Positions 24,633 to 32,438 of a DNA stretch of 64,000 bases are shown in pieces. The position numbers and the translations under genes were made by a program. The notes under the pieces were generated by a model. The model did not search any database, was not told the DNA's origin, and saw only the letters and a program-made list of their open reading frames with translations. Origin of the DNA: a virus; the IMG/VR virus record IMGVR_UViG_3300035681_000002, positions 114,754 through 178,753 of that record, one strand, 5' to 3'. Positions within the stretch are counted from its first letter, which is position 1. Each line of letters opens with the position of its first letter.

Positions 24633-27440
24633 ATGGCAACTTATGTTCTTCCGCAAGTTCTTGTTTTCCAAGATTTTACTATTCAACCAGCTGCAGCAGC
24701 TAACCCGCTGTCAGCACATATCTCTGGCGGTCATGCCAAACTCGTTCGTTACAGCGATGAAAACGAAAGAGAATTTGGTAACTTGGGTTTTTATGACAAT
24801 GGTACTGACTCGGCTTTCCCTTGGCCTGAGCGCCCAGCTGGTGCCGTGGTTGACGCAAGCTACACCAAGCTGTTTATCAAAGATGCTTTGTTAAAGTATT
24901 TTTCTGACCCCTCTACTAGCGGTTCTACTATTACGGTAGTAAGTGGGTATCGTAACCGAGTTGCATCAGCTACTGTGAACTTTGTGTCTAATGGTGGGTT
25001 TGCTCGTAATGCCGCTTTGGGTAATCGAGATGTAAAAATTGGTGATATTGTTCGAGTACGAGGTGTTGCAGATGGTTCTGGGGCTACTTCTGATGTGCTT
25101 ACCTTATGGACTTATGTCCGTGGGTTTGTTGCAAACGTAGTTGCCTCCTCCATTGATGCACCTATCGCAGCTTCTACTAATAGTGCTTCCCAAGCTGCTG
25201 TCTCTGTCGCAGTACGCACTACTGGTGTTGCTAACTCTATCACTATCACACCTTCTGGTACCTACAATGGGTTACCTTCTGGTGTAATTAATGAAGTTTA
25301 TACGCTTACGGTTATCGATGGTTCCATTGGCGGAGACTTGACTACCGCTCGTTTCCGTGTAACTACTGCAAGTGGAACTGACAATCAGTCCTCTTTGGCG
25401 TTGTCAGGTGCAACTGCAGTTGGAACCCGTGGCTTGCTTGTCACTTTTGGTAGCACTCCTGACGCAGGTACTGTTGCAGCCTCTGCCGCAGCAGGTGTTA
25501 GCGATGTGGACATCCTTGTTGGTCAAGTGTTTACCATGACAGTTTCACAATTGTTCGATGCTCCTGCCTCGACATCTTGCGGAACTTATGTAAGCAACTC
25601 AGACACCAACTATATTGTAACAGTCACTAAAGGTGGTGCTTGGGGTGCTTATCCTGAGATCTCTGTTGCTACCACTGATGGTGTTGATCAAAGTGGCCCT
25701 TCAGTAATCGCTAATAACACTTGTCTTCCTATCGGAACTCGTGGTGTTTCGTTCAAGCTTATCAGTACTGCAGGTTTACGCAAAGGTGATCGATTTTATG
25801 TTCAAGCTAATGGCACTAGCGAAGGTGAAATTCGTACCATTGTGCTTGGGAATAATTTAGATCAAACCTTTGGTGGTAATGAAGAAGTCGGCATTGATTT
25901 GTACATTCGCAAACCACTTCTTGAAGTGACTGCAAATCGTATAGGTATGGCTCCTCTTACCAACTGGGAACAGTCTGATGTTGAGCTTTCTGTAAAATCC
26001 GGAATTGTAGCTTACGATGCTGAGATTGGCACAGCTACTGCACTAGATGTCTACTCGTCTGACGAGGCAGGCTATGGTGAGTTGTATGTTGAGTATCGTG
26101 CTTGGTTGCCCGACTTGGCTGGCAAGGTTAACAGCATTGTCGATGTTGGCAACATTGATGATATTTCTGGTTCTTTAACTCCCGACAATCCTCTTAAGTG
26201 GGGCGTGTTTAAGGCATTATCAAACAGTAATGGTACTCCCGTACTTTACACTGCAGTTAATGATCCTAACGATGTCAATTATTGGGATGAAGTGCTAGAA
26301 GTGTTGTTAAGCCGAGATGACACCTACAATCTAGTACCATTGACCAACGATGCAACAGTACTTGGGTTATTCCAAGCTCATGTTAATAGTTGTTCATCCG
26401 CTTCTGAAGGGTTATGGCGAGTGCTCTGGGCAAACTTGCACGGCATTCCTGAAATCCCAGTCGTAGCAGCCGGTTCTACCGTACCTAATCATACGGAAGC
26501 AACTAGCACCGATGGAGAAGTTGTTTTAGCTAGATTTGAAGCTGATCCTACTACTACTGCAGTTGACTACACCATTTGCTATGTTCCCGCAGGTAATGCT
26601 GGGTTTGAAGAAAATGGCGTAAGACCTGGAGACATCGTTCGTGCGTTGTACACTGGTGACGGCTTTGGCAACTACACTTACAGCGAATTTGTTGTAGATG
26701 AAGTTCAGTCTGAAGGTCAACTTCGAGTTAAGACTGGTCCTGCTGTAGAACAGTTGGTTCCATCTAAAATTGAAGTTTGGCGAACTTTGTCGGCTGGTGA
26801 AGAAGCTGTTGAAATTGCCAAGACTGCTGGTGCTTATGGAGATCGACGTGTTAGAGCCACATGGCCTGACCGAATCGAATCCTCAGGTACCATTCAATCG
26901 GGTTACTTTTTGAATGCAGCACTTGCCGGTTTGGCTTCCGCTGTACTTCCACAACAAGGTTTGACCAATGTGGAAATTACTGGTTTTTCCAGCACACAAC
27001 GGACAAACGATAAGTTCAACAAGCCACAGCGAGATATTCTAGCTCTTGCTGGCGTGTGGGTTGTGCAACAGGATGCAGCAGGTCAAATTTACACTCGACA
27101 TGCTGTAACAACTGGGGACTATGCAGATATCAACCAGCGTGAAGAAATGCTGACTCGTAATGTGGACAGCATTAGCTACCGGTTCAAGGATTACTTTGCT
27201 CCCTTTATTGGTGTTACTAATGTGACCCCAACAATGAGCGATATTATTCTTGGCGGGATGGATAGGCTAATTCGTGCGTTGCGAATAGAGCGGACCACTC
27301 CCCAACTCGGCGGGCAGCTAATCACCGCAACCGTTGATCGTTTCTTTATTTCAGAAGTGTTTAAAGATCGGTATGTCGCTTACATTACCTTGGAAGTGCC
27401 ATACGCATTAAATAACATTGAATTACACCTTGTAGTTTAA
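24633..27440 (+). CDS. Tail sheath protein
   Basis: 935 aa, the contractile sheath subunit that stacks around the tail tube. It has a strong AGGAGG site. The C-terminal 250 residues show the sheath core: VEITGFSSTQRTNDKF, then DILALAGVWVVQQDAAGQIY, TRHAVTTGDYADINQREEML and a last domain ending in YITLEVPYALNNIELHLVV. The N-terminal 550 residues include Ser/Thr/Val-rich Ig-like beta regions inserted between the conserved parts, which explains the large size compared with simple sheaths of about 400 to 650 residues. It is followed by a strong terminator and the tube gene. Confidence 0.85.
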   Translation: MATYVLPQVLVFQDFTIQPAAAANPLSAHISGGHAKLVRYSDENEREFGNLGFYDNGTDSAFPWPERPAGAVVDASYTKLFIKDALLKYFSDPSTSGSTITVVSGYRNRVASATVNFVSNGGFARNAALGNRDVKIGDIVRVRGVADGSGATSDVLTLWTYVRGFVANVVASSIDAPIAASTNSASQAAVSVAVRTTGVANSITITPSGTYNGLPSGVINEVYTLTVIDGSIGGDLTTARFRVTTASGTDNQSSLALSGATAVGTRGLLVTFGSTPDAGTVAASAAAGVSDVDILVGQVFTMTVSQLFDAPASTSCGTYVSNSDTNYIVTVTKGGAWGAYPEISVATTDGVDQSGPSVIANNTCLPIGTRGVSFKLISTAGLRKGDRFYVQANGTSEGEIRTIVLGNNLDQTFGGNEEVGIDLYIRKPLLEVTANRIGMAPLTNWEQSDVELSVKSGIVAYDAEIGTATALDVYSSDEAGYGELYVEYRAWLPDLAGKVNSIVDVGNIDDISGSLTPDNPLKWGVFKALSNSNGTPVLYTAVNDPNDVNYWDEVLEVLLSRDDTYNLVPLTNDATVLGLFQAHVNSCSSASEGLWRVLWANLHGIPEIPVVAAGSTVPNHTEATSTDGEVVLARFEADPTTTAVDYTICYVPAGNAGFEENGVRPGDIVRALYTGDGFGNYTYSEFVVDEVQSEGQLRVKTGPAVEQLVPSKIEVWRTLSAGEEAVEIAKTAGAYGDRRVRATWPDRIESSGTIQSGYFLNAALAGLASAVLPQQGLTNVEITGFSSTQRTNDKFNKPQRDILALAGVWVVQQDAAGQIYTRHAVTTGDYADINQREEMLTRNVDSISYRFKDYFAPFIGVTNVTPTMSDIILGGMDRLIRALRIERTTPQLGGQLITATVDRFFISEVFKDRYVAYITLEVPYALNNIELHLVV

Positions 27441-27451
27441 TGTGGCCTTTT

Positions 27452-27481
27452 CTAGGGGGCCTGCCAGCCCCCTAGATTTTC
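27452..27481 (+). terminator. Strong intrinsic terminator after the tail sheath
   Basis: TCTAGGGGGC (27452-27461) pairs perfectly with GCCCCCTAGA (27468-27477) around a 6-nt loop and is followed by TTTT. It sits 11 bases past the sheath stop. Confidence 0.88.
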
Positions 27482-27496
27482 CCTAGTGGCTAACCG

Positions 27497-27516
27497 CTAT
27501 AAGTGGCTTTATAGCT
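27497..27516 (+). terminator. Second weaker hairpin upstream of the tail tube gene
   Basis: GCTATAA and TTATAGC form a 7-bp stem with a 6-nt loop, followed by TTTATAATTT. It lies 16 bases after the strong terminator and could be a backup terminator or a 5' stabiliser of a tube transcript. Confidence 0.4.
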
Positions 27517-27540
27517 TTATAATTTCAAGGAGTAACTTCT

Positions 27541-28077
27541 ATGTCAGATATCTATCAAAGACAACGAACGCAGTTTGCCGGAGCTTTTGCCTCGGATGTT
27601 GCTGCATTAACAATTGCAGGCACCCCTACTAATGTAGGCATCGTACAGAACGTCAACATGTCATTCTCTCAGCAAGTTGCACGCATCTACGATGTTTCAA
27701 ATGGTGGTAGCGGTGGGGCAGCAGGTGGTGTTGTTCCTGTATTCTATGTAGGTGGTCGTACTCAAGGACAAGGTACGATTGCTCGAATACTTGGACCGCA
27801 GTCTGGTGCACTTTGTGATTTTTATAACAAAATGGGTAATGTTTGTTCCCCTCAAGATTTTTCATTCACCTTCGCAGGAGGGTGTGACGCAGCTTCAGGT
27901 ACCTCAAAACCTGCGCCTTTTAAAAATGCAGTAGGGGCAGCAAACTTTAATAAAGTAAAGTATTCCATTACGGGTGCTTTAATGACTAACTTAAGCGTTA
28001 CTGTTGGATCGCAAGACATGCTTGTAAATGAAAATATTACACTCATGTTTGCAAACCTAACATGTGAAACAGCATAA
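27541..28077 (+). CDS. Tail tube protein
   Basis: 178 aa, beta-rich, with a CAAGGAG site. The sequence has the repeated strand pattern typical of tube subunits (VGIVQNVNMSFSQQVARIYD, GQGTIARILGPQSGALCDF, then YSITGALMTNLSVTVGSQD and a final strand NENITLMFANLTC). It lies directly after the sheath gene and before the spike-like gene and chaperone/tape-measure genes, the usual order in contractile tails. Terminators on both sides indicate an independent abundant message. Confidence 0.75.
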   Translation: MSDIYQRQRTQFAGAFASDVAALTIAGTPTNVGIVQNVNMSFSQQVARIYDVSNGGSGGAAGGVVPVFYVGGRTQGQGTIARILGPQSGALCDFYNKMGNVCSPQDFSFTFAGGCDAASGTSKPAPFKNAVGAANFNKVKYSITGALMTNLSVTVGSQDMLVNENITLMFANLTCETA

Positions 28078-28078
28078 G

Positions 28079-28096
28079 TTAAAATCCGGATTTTAA
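28079..28096. promoter_or_regulatory. 18-bp perfect palindrome TTAAAATCCGGATTTTAA
   Basis: This is a perfect 18-bp palindrome right after the tail tube stop and before its terminator. Related inverted repeats are at 4015-4030 (between genes) and, in partial form, at 20012-20024. A symmetric DNA-binding site is the simplest reading. The function is unknown. Confidence 0.4.
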
Positions 28097-28100
28097 ACCG

Positions 28101-28131
28101 ACTGGCTCAACTTAGGTTGGGCCAGTTTTTT
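28101..28131 (+). terminator. Strong intrinsic terminator after the tail tube
   Basis: ACTGGCTCAAC (28101-28111) pairs with GTTGGGCCAGT (28116-28126) with one G-U pair around a 4-nt loop, followed by a run of T to 28131. Confidence 0.88.
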
Positions 28132-28170
28132 GAGCTTTAAGCTCCAAACGCACCCTAAGGTGAGACACAT

Positions 28171-30978
28171 ATGGCATACAGTCCAGGATCTTCTGTTGAT
28201 AGTAAACCAGCAGTGTACAATGAAAAGTCTACAGGGGCTAATGCTGGTGATCTTGGTTTAATCTCTGCACTCAGATCTAGACTAGATGGGGCTTCCTCTT
28301 GGGATCAATTACTAGCTGGCGGTCAAGTCAGCGACTCAAAAAATAACGCAGCCAACCACTCATCTCCTTTAGCCTCAGACACGCCTTTACGGGTAGGCCG
28401 TGTTCTTTTAGCTCTTCCATATGTTCATTGTTACAAAGTTCAATTAACTGGAAGGCAAGGCACTTGCATTGCAACTTCTGCCTCTAATCATTCCCGCACT
28501 CCGCTAGGTGTACGCTCGGGCGAAGTAATTGCACCTAATTCTAATGTGTTGATTTGGAATCCAGCCTCCTCAGAGTTAGCTTACATCTTAGCAGTGCTCC
28601 CTTCCCCTGTGCTCCATGATGACTTTAATGCGTCAGATCATATTCAACAGGGTGGCAACTCCGGCCCTAAGAAAGTAGATGCTTATCGTAATATTCCAAG
28701 GACAGCAGCAAGAGGGCATGGTTGGGTTTCTCAATCTTGCGGACGGCCAATGGATGGGACTATTGGTGAATATGTCCGTATGTCTGAAACGGGTATCGGC
28801 CTTTTAATTGACTCTTTTCAAACTTATCTGCGTGTGAATGAAACTTGCGGTCTCTGGTTAAACTACTTTGATAATTACACTAAGCTAGCTGGCTTATCTT
28901 TAAACATTATGTCGTATTGTACCCACAATATACAGCAGTACGATGAGGGTGAAAACTTCTCATTAATTGGACATGCAACTTATCCATGGGAAGCTGCTGG
29001 GATGTATGCTCCCCTTGAAAAGTTCACTAAGACTAACAGTGCAGAAGCAGTTCAGATGGATAGGCTATTTCCGTTTGGATTAGAGGAAGTACAAGATCAG
29101 AGTCAAACTCCACTGTATCGTTTAACTGATTACACGGGATATCTTGGTCAAGGATTTAACCGCACATTAATTAAGCCAGCTAAAGACAGTGGCAAAAGAT
29201 TAATGACTGATGCTGCAAAAGATAAAGATATAGGGTTATTTCAAGAATTAATAGCATTAGATGGAAGTTATTCGGTGAGGTCGGCTAAACAGATTATGCT
29301 GGCTAAATATCCACTAATCCCCAATCCTAGACGCAAACGATTAACAGAAGATACTCAAGGCGAAGATTTAACAGAAAGACCTAACAGAGGCCAATATAAG
29401 TTTAGCGGTAAATTCGGAGGAGGTCCAAACCATGTAGTTCTAGACTGGAAAGACGATAGTGTTGCTGTCCTTAAAAATATACTGCGCCCCGCTGGCATTA
29501 TGGATTTACTTACACATCATTATAACTGGAAGTCTACTCATCCCTTTTTCTATCATAAAAAAGATTATGATTACCCAGAAGAAGGGGATAACAAGAGCCC
29601 ATTAACAGAGATTCGTTTTTATCGTGGGGAAATGTCCAAAGCATATGTTGAAGTTACACCGCAAAAGCTTCTCATTGATGAACGGTATAAAGATGTAAAT
29701 TACTATAACACCGCTGCATTTATTACGATTGCAGAGGATGGAAGCATTGTTATTGCAGATGGATATGGTTCTCAGTTGCTGATGGGCGGAGGACAAATTA
29801 GGCTAGAAGCTGGTGGTGATGTGATGTTGATGTCGGGTGCGCGTGTAGTCACATTAGCTAACGAAGCGATAATTAGAGCAAGAGGTAGCGTAGATATTTC
29901 CTCAAACGAATACGATGTTAGAATTAAAGCTGAGCGTAATATGCAGCTGCTTGCCGGTAATTCTGGAGCCGGTGGCATGCTTTTAGAATCGAAAGGGAAG
30001 GGAGTAGCTCAAGTTTATCAAGGTCTTATTGGGGAAGAAGTAAGGGCAACAGGTATTACGCTGCTCAGTCGTGGTGGTTCTGTAAACACTATGTCAAAAA
30101 CTGCCTACATTCGCACTGGGGTGGATGAAGGTAACCCAGAAAGCACTGGCGATTTAATCATAGACTGTGCCAATGGTCGTTCTAGCATGGTTTCTTATGC
30201 TAGATCGTTTGACTTTTTTTGTACTGGCGGGGTTGGCATATGGCATTCACCTTCTGGTCAAGGGGCCACGCAGATGACAGCCTCTCACTATTTTGGTGCT
30301 GGCTTTGCTAAGGTGCATGGTCCAGCCGTCATAGAAGGTCACGTGGGAATTGTTAATGGTGGAAGTCTTACAGCAGCTGGTGGCATATACTCTCTAAGAG
30401 ATATTCAATCTGTTGGGGGGATGGCATGTAAAGGCGGTTACCCCAAAGTTGGAGATAGCTCCAAGAGTAATTTATCTGAAATACTTTCTAAATCCATTGC
30501 TCAATTTACAAAATCAGCTAGAGATCATATTAAAGACGGTAATCCTATTTTTTTAGGATTCTACTCTAATTTTTACTGGAAACCTTCTCAACCTGGTAAC
30601 AGTAATTTACTTGGAAATCAAATTGGATTTTCTTACCGAGATACTTCGATTAGAGGTAATGCTTATGGTTATTCTGCAACTGGGTTTTTCTTATTAGAAA
30701 CTAGGTGGCAACAATTGGAACGCATGGGTATGCTAGCATCAGCCGGTAGAACTTGGACAGAGAAGGTGGTGAAGTATCAAGGTAAAGAATTATACCCATG
30801 GCCCGGCAAAATTAACTGGGTAACTAAAAAAGTATTCCTAGGGTATAGCGATGAAAACAAATTTAAATTGTTTGAGACTAAGAAGGCAAGAAGTCGAAAA
30901 GATAATACGAAAAAGTATGAGGAGCCTAGTTTTCCTCAATGGAAAGAACGGGTATGTGACGGAAATTATTCAATGTAA
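28171..30978 (+). CDS. Tail spike / baseplate spike-like protein with OB-like N-domain and beta-helix-like C-part
   Basis: 935 aa. Residues 70-150 (LRVGRVLLALPYVHCYKVQL, then GEVIAPNSNVLIW) resemble the OB-fold of gp5/VgrG-type spike proteins. Residues about 514-650 are short repeating strands (ITIAEDGSIVIADGYGSQLL, GGQIRLEAGGDVMLMSG, ARGSVDISSN, RIKAERNMQLLAG), the hallmark of the VgrG/gp5 triple-stranded beta-helix needle. The middle 200-500 is globular without a recognised lysozyme or other enzyme. The C-terminal 150 residues are unusual for a spike and rich in aromatic residues and Lys. It lies between tube and chaperone genes. The role as a central spike is a reasoned call. Confidence 0.65.
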   Translation: MAYSPGSSVDSKPAVYNEKSTGANAGDLGLISALRSRLDGASSWDQLLAGGQVSDSKNNAANHSSPLASDTPLRVGRVLLALPYVHCYKVQLTGRQGTCIATSASNHSRTPLGVRSGEVIAPNSNVLIWNPASSELAYILAVLPSPVLHDDFNASDHIQQGGNSGPKKVDAYRNIPRTAARGHGWVSQSCGRPMDGTIGEYVRMSETGIGLLIDSFQTYLRVNETCGLWLNYFDNYTKLAGLSLNIMSYCTHNIQQYDEGENFSLIGHATYPWEAAGMYAPLEKFTKTNSAEAVQMDRLFPFGLEEVQDQSQTPLYRLTDYTGYLGQGFNRTLIKPAKDSGKRLMTDAAKDKDIGLFQELIALDGSYSVRSAKQIMLAKYPLIPNPRRKRLTEDTQGEDLTERPNRGQYKFSGKFGGGPNHVVLDWKDDSVAVLKNILRPAGIMDLLTHHYNWKSTHPFFYHKKDYDYPEEGDNKSPLTEIRFYRGEMSKAYVEVTPQKLLIDERYKDVNYYNTAAFITIAEDGSIVIADGYGSQLLMGGGQIRLEAGGDVMLMSGARVVTLANEAIIRARGSVDISSNEYDVRIKAERNMQLLAGNSGAGGMLLESKGKGVAQVYQGLIGEEVRATGITLLSRGGSVNTMSKTAYIRTGVDEGNPESTGDLIIDCANGRSSMVSYARSFDFFCTGGVGIWHSPSGQGATQMTASHYFGAGFAKVHGPAVIEGHVGIVNGGSLTAAGGIYSLRDIQSVGGMACKGGYPKVGDSSKSNLSEILSKSIAQFTKSARDHIKDGNPIFLGFYSNFYWKPSQPGNSNLLGNQIGFSYRDTSIRGNAYGYSATGFFLLETRWQQLERMGMLASAGRTWTEKVVKYQGKELYPWPGKINWVTKKVFLGYSDENKFKLFETKKARSRKDNTKKYEEPSFPQWKERVCDGNYSM

Positions 30979-30987
30979 GGAGTAGTG

Positions 30988-31929
30988 ATGCTAGATTTGA
31001 GCCGAATATCTGATGAAGAACGACAGCTATTAGAAGAAGTGGCTAAAGCTAAAGGACAAACTTTAGAGGAAGCGTTAATTTCTCTTGGGCATGTACCTCC
31101 ACCTAAGCAAGATGCAAAGATAGAATTTGTAGGTATTGCCGCTACAGAGGACACTGCTGACACACCTCCAATGGTGCTCGAACCACCTTTACGACTACAA
31201 GTAGAAACTGACGCACCTATTGTAGATGTTGTACCCGACTTACCTAGCGACTTTGCACCTCCACCGCCTCCCGCTGCTGTGGAAACAGAAGTAGAAGAAG
31301 ACAAGAAAGATGACGATGAATTAGGTTCTGTTTTACATATTTGTCCCCAATGCGGGTGGGATAATAATATGCCAGTTATTGAAGAACCGAGCCATATTGA
31401 CAAGCTTGGATTTCTACAAATGCTGTTAGGGCAAAAAGTTTTTACAAAGCGATACCTACTATATTCAGGACATTTACGCATAACTTTCCGCTCGTTAACT
31501 TTAAGAGAAATTGATGTACTTTACCAAGAAACATTTAGAGCATCAAAGATGGGGGTCATTGCAACAAGGGATGACTATTACGAATACTTAAACCGATTAC
31601 GCCTTTACCTTCAGCTTACTAGTCTGTCTGCGCAGCAGAGTTCGTTACACATGACGCTTCCAGATGGGTTGACTAAAGAAACACATCCTAACGCAGAATC
31701 CTTCTGGGATACTTTTTTAAAAGAAAAAGGTTGCTACAAGGAAGAAGCAGATAACGGCCCAAGTCTTATAGAACAGATAAAAGATTACATACTTACTAAT
31801 GTGTTATGCACAGAACATCTACATCGTATTGTTTCGCACAGCTGCAGTAAATTTAATCGTTTAGTTGTCAAGCTGGAGGTGTGCGTTGACGACCCAAATT
31901 TTATGAACGGGATCGAGCAGCTGTCTTAA
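30988..31929 (+). CDS. Tail assembly chaperone, upstream frame
   Basis: 313 aa. The ATG at 30988 is 5 nt from AAGGAG, and the GTG at 30985 is too close. The N-terminal 110 residues are Pro/Glu/Asp-rich. A single CPQCG knuckle follows near 118, then a helical domain (FRSLTLREIDVLYQETFRA). Lying immediately upstream of the tape measure gene with an overlapping second frame, it matches the two-frame tail assembly chaperones of contractile and long non-contractile phages (G/GT in lambda). A slippery CCCAAAT at 31893-31899 sits 10 codons before the stop in exact phase for a -1 shift into the next frame, giving a predicted 483-aa fusion. Confidence 0.75.
   Translation: MLDLSRISDEERQLLEEVAKAKGQTLEEALISLGHVPPPKQDAKIEFVGIAATEDTADTPPMVLEPPLRLQVETDAPIVDVVPDLPSDFAPPPPPAAVETEVEEDKKDDDELGSVLHICPQCGWDNNMPVIEEPSHIDKLGFLQMLLGQKVFTKRYLLYSGHLRITFRSLTLREIDVLYQETFRASKMGVIATRDDYYEYLNRLRLYLQLTSLSAQQSSLHMTLPDGLTKETHPNAESFWDTFLKEKGCYKEEADNGPSLIEQIKDYILTNVLCTEHLHRIVSHSCSKFNRLVVKLEVCVDDPNFMNGIEQLS
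31893..31899 (+). promoter_or_regulatory. Predicted -1 programmed ribosomal frameshift site CCCAAAT
   Basis: In the 30988 frame the codons read gaC-CCA-AAT, the X-XXY-YYZ pattern. Slipping back one base gives CCC-AAA and enters a frame with no stop until 32438. The upstream-frame stop is at 31927-31929. The downstream frame has no good ribosome site of its own at its ATG (31944). Confidence 0.7.
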
Positions 31930-32438
31930 CTGTTCGGTCGGCGATGCGTGGCATGATTGATTACAGTAAGGCAGACTTACATAGCAGTATGTGGTGGACT
32001 CGTTGGAAATATTTAATTCGAGCACTAGAGGAAGATTCTCGAGAAAAACTTTTATATCATGCCTACGAATTCCAACTGTCATTAGTTTCTAGTTCAAAAC
32101 TTTCTTCAGAGGATTTTTCTAAATTACAAAAAGAATGTAAAGAACTTTTTGCAGATTTAGAAGGAAGTTTGCGGCCTTGGCTTGGTCGATCTTCAGAAGA
32201 TCGTCATACTAAGGATGTTATAAATTTTAAAGAGCAATGGAAAGCTCTAGCGGGTTTTGATCCTGACGATGCAGAAGCTAAAGCAAAATGGGAAAAAGAG
32301 ATAGAAGGATTAGCTTCAGCCGTGTCAGATAGGATTAAAAAAGCTGAAGATGAAACTGCAGGAAAGGAAACCGCATTCTATACCAAGTTAGAAAACTTAA
32401 GGTTAAAGCGGCTTAGGCAGCAAGGACGCATAAAATGA
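31899..32438 (+). CDS. Tail assembly chaperone, -1 frameshift extension
   Basis: The downstream frame is open from 31890, after a TGA at 31887-31889, and runs to 32438, giving 179 residues after the shift at 31899. An internal ATG at 31944 would give 164 aa, but no Shine-Dalgarno precedes it. The segment is helical and charged (WWTRWKYLIRALEEDSREKL, then ALAGFDPDDAEAKAKWEKEI, ending in ENLRLKRLRQQGRIK). In the lambda GT analogy the extension recruits the tape measure protein. Its stop overlaps the tape measure start (ATGA), consistent with coupled translation. Confidence 0.7.
   Translation, partial: FYERDRAAVLTVRSAMRGMIDYSKADLHSSMWWTRWKYLIRALEEDSREKLLYHAYEFQLSLVSSSKLSSEDFSKLQKECKELFADLEGSLRPWLGRSSEDRHTKDVINFKEQWKALAGFDPDDAEAKAKWEKEIEGLASAVSDRIKKAEDETAGKETAFYTKLENLRLKRLRQQGRIK

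Noticed and set aside
31944-32438. Independent 164-aa gene starting at 31944.
   Set aside because: No Shine-Dalgarno is present and the frame is open upstream to the slippery site, so a frameshift product is more likely.
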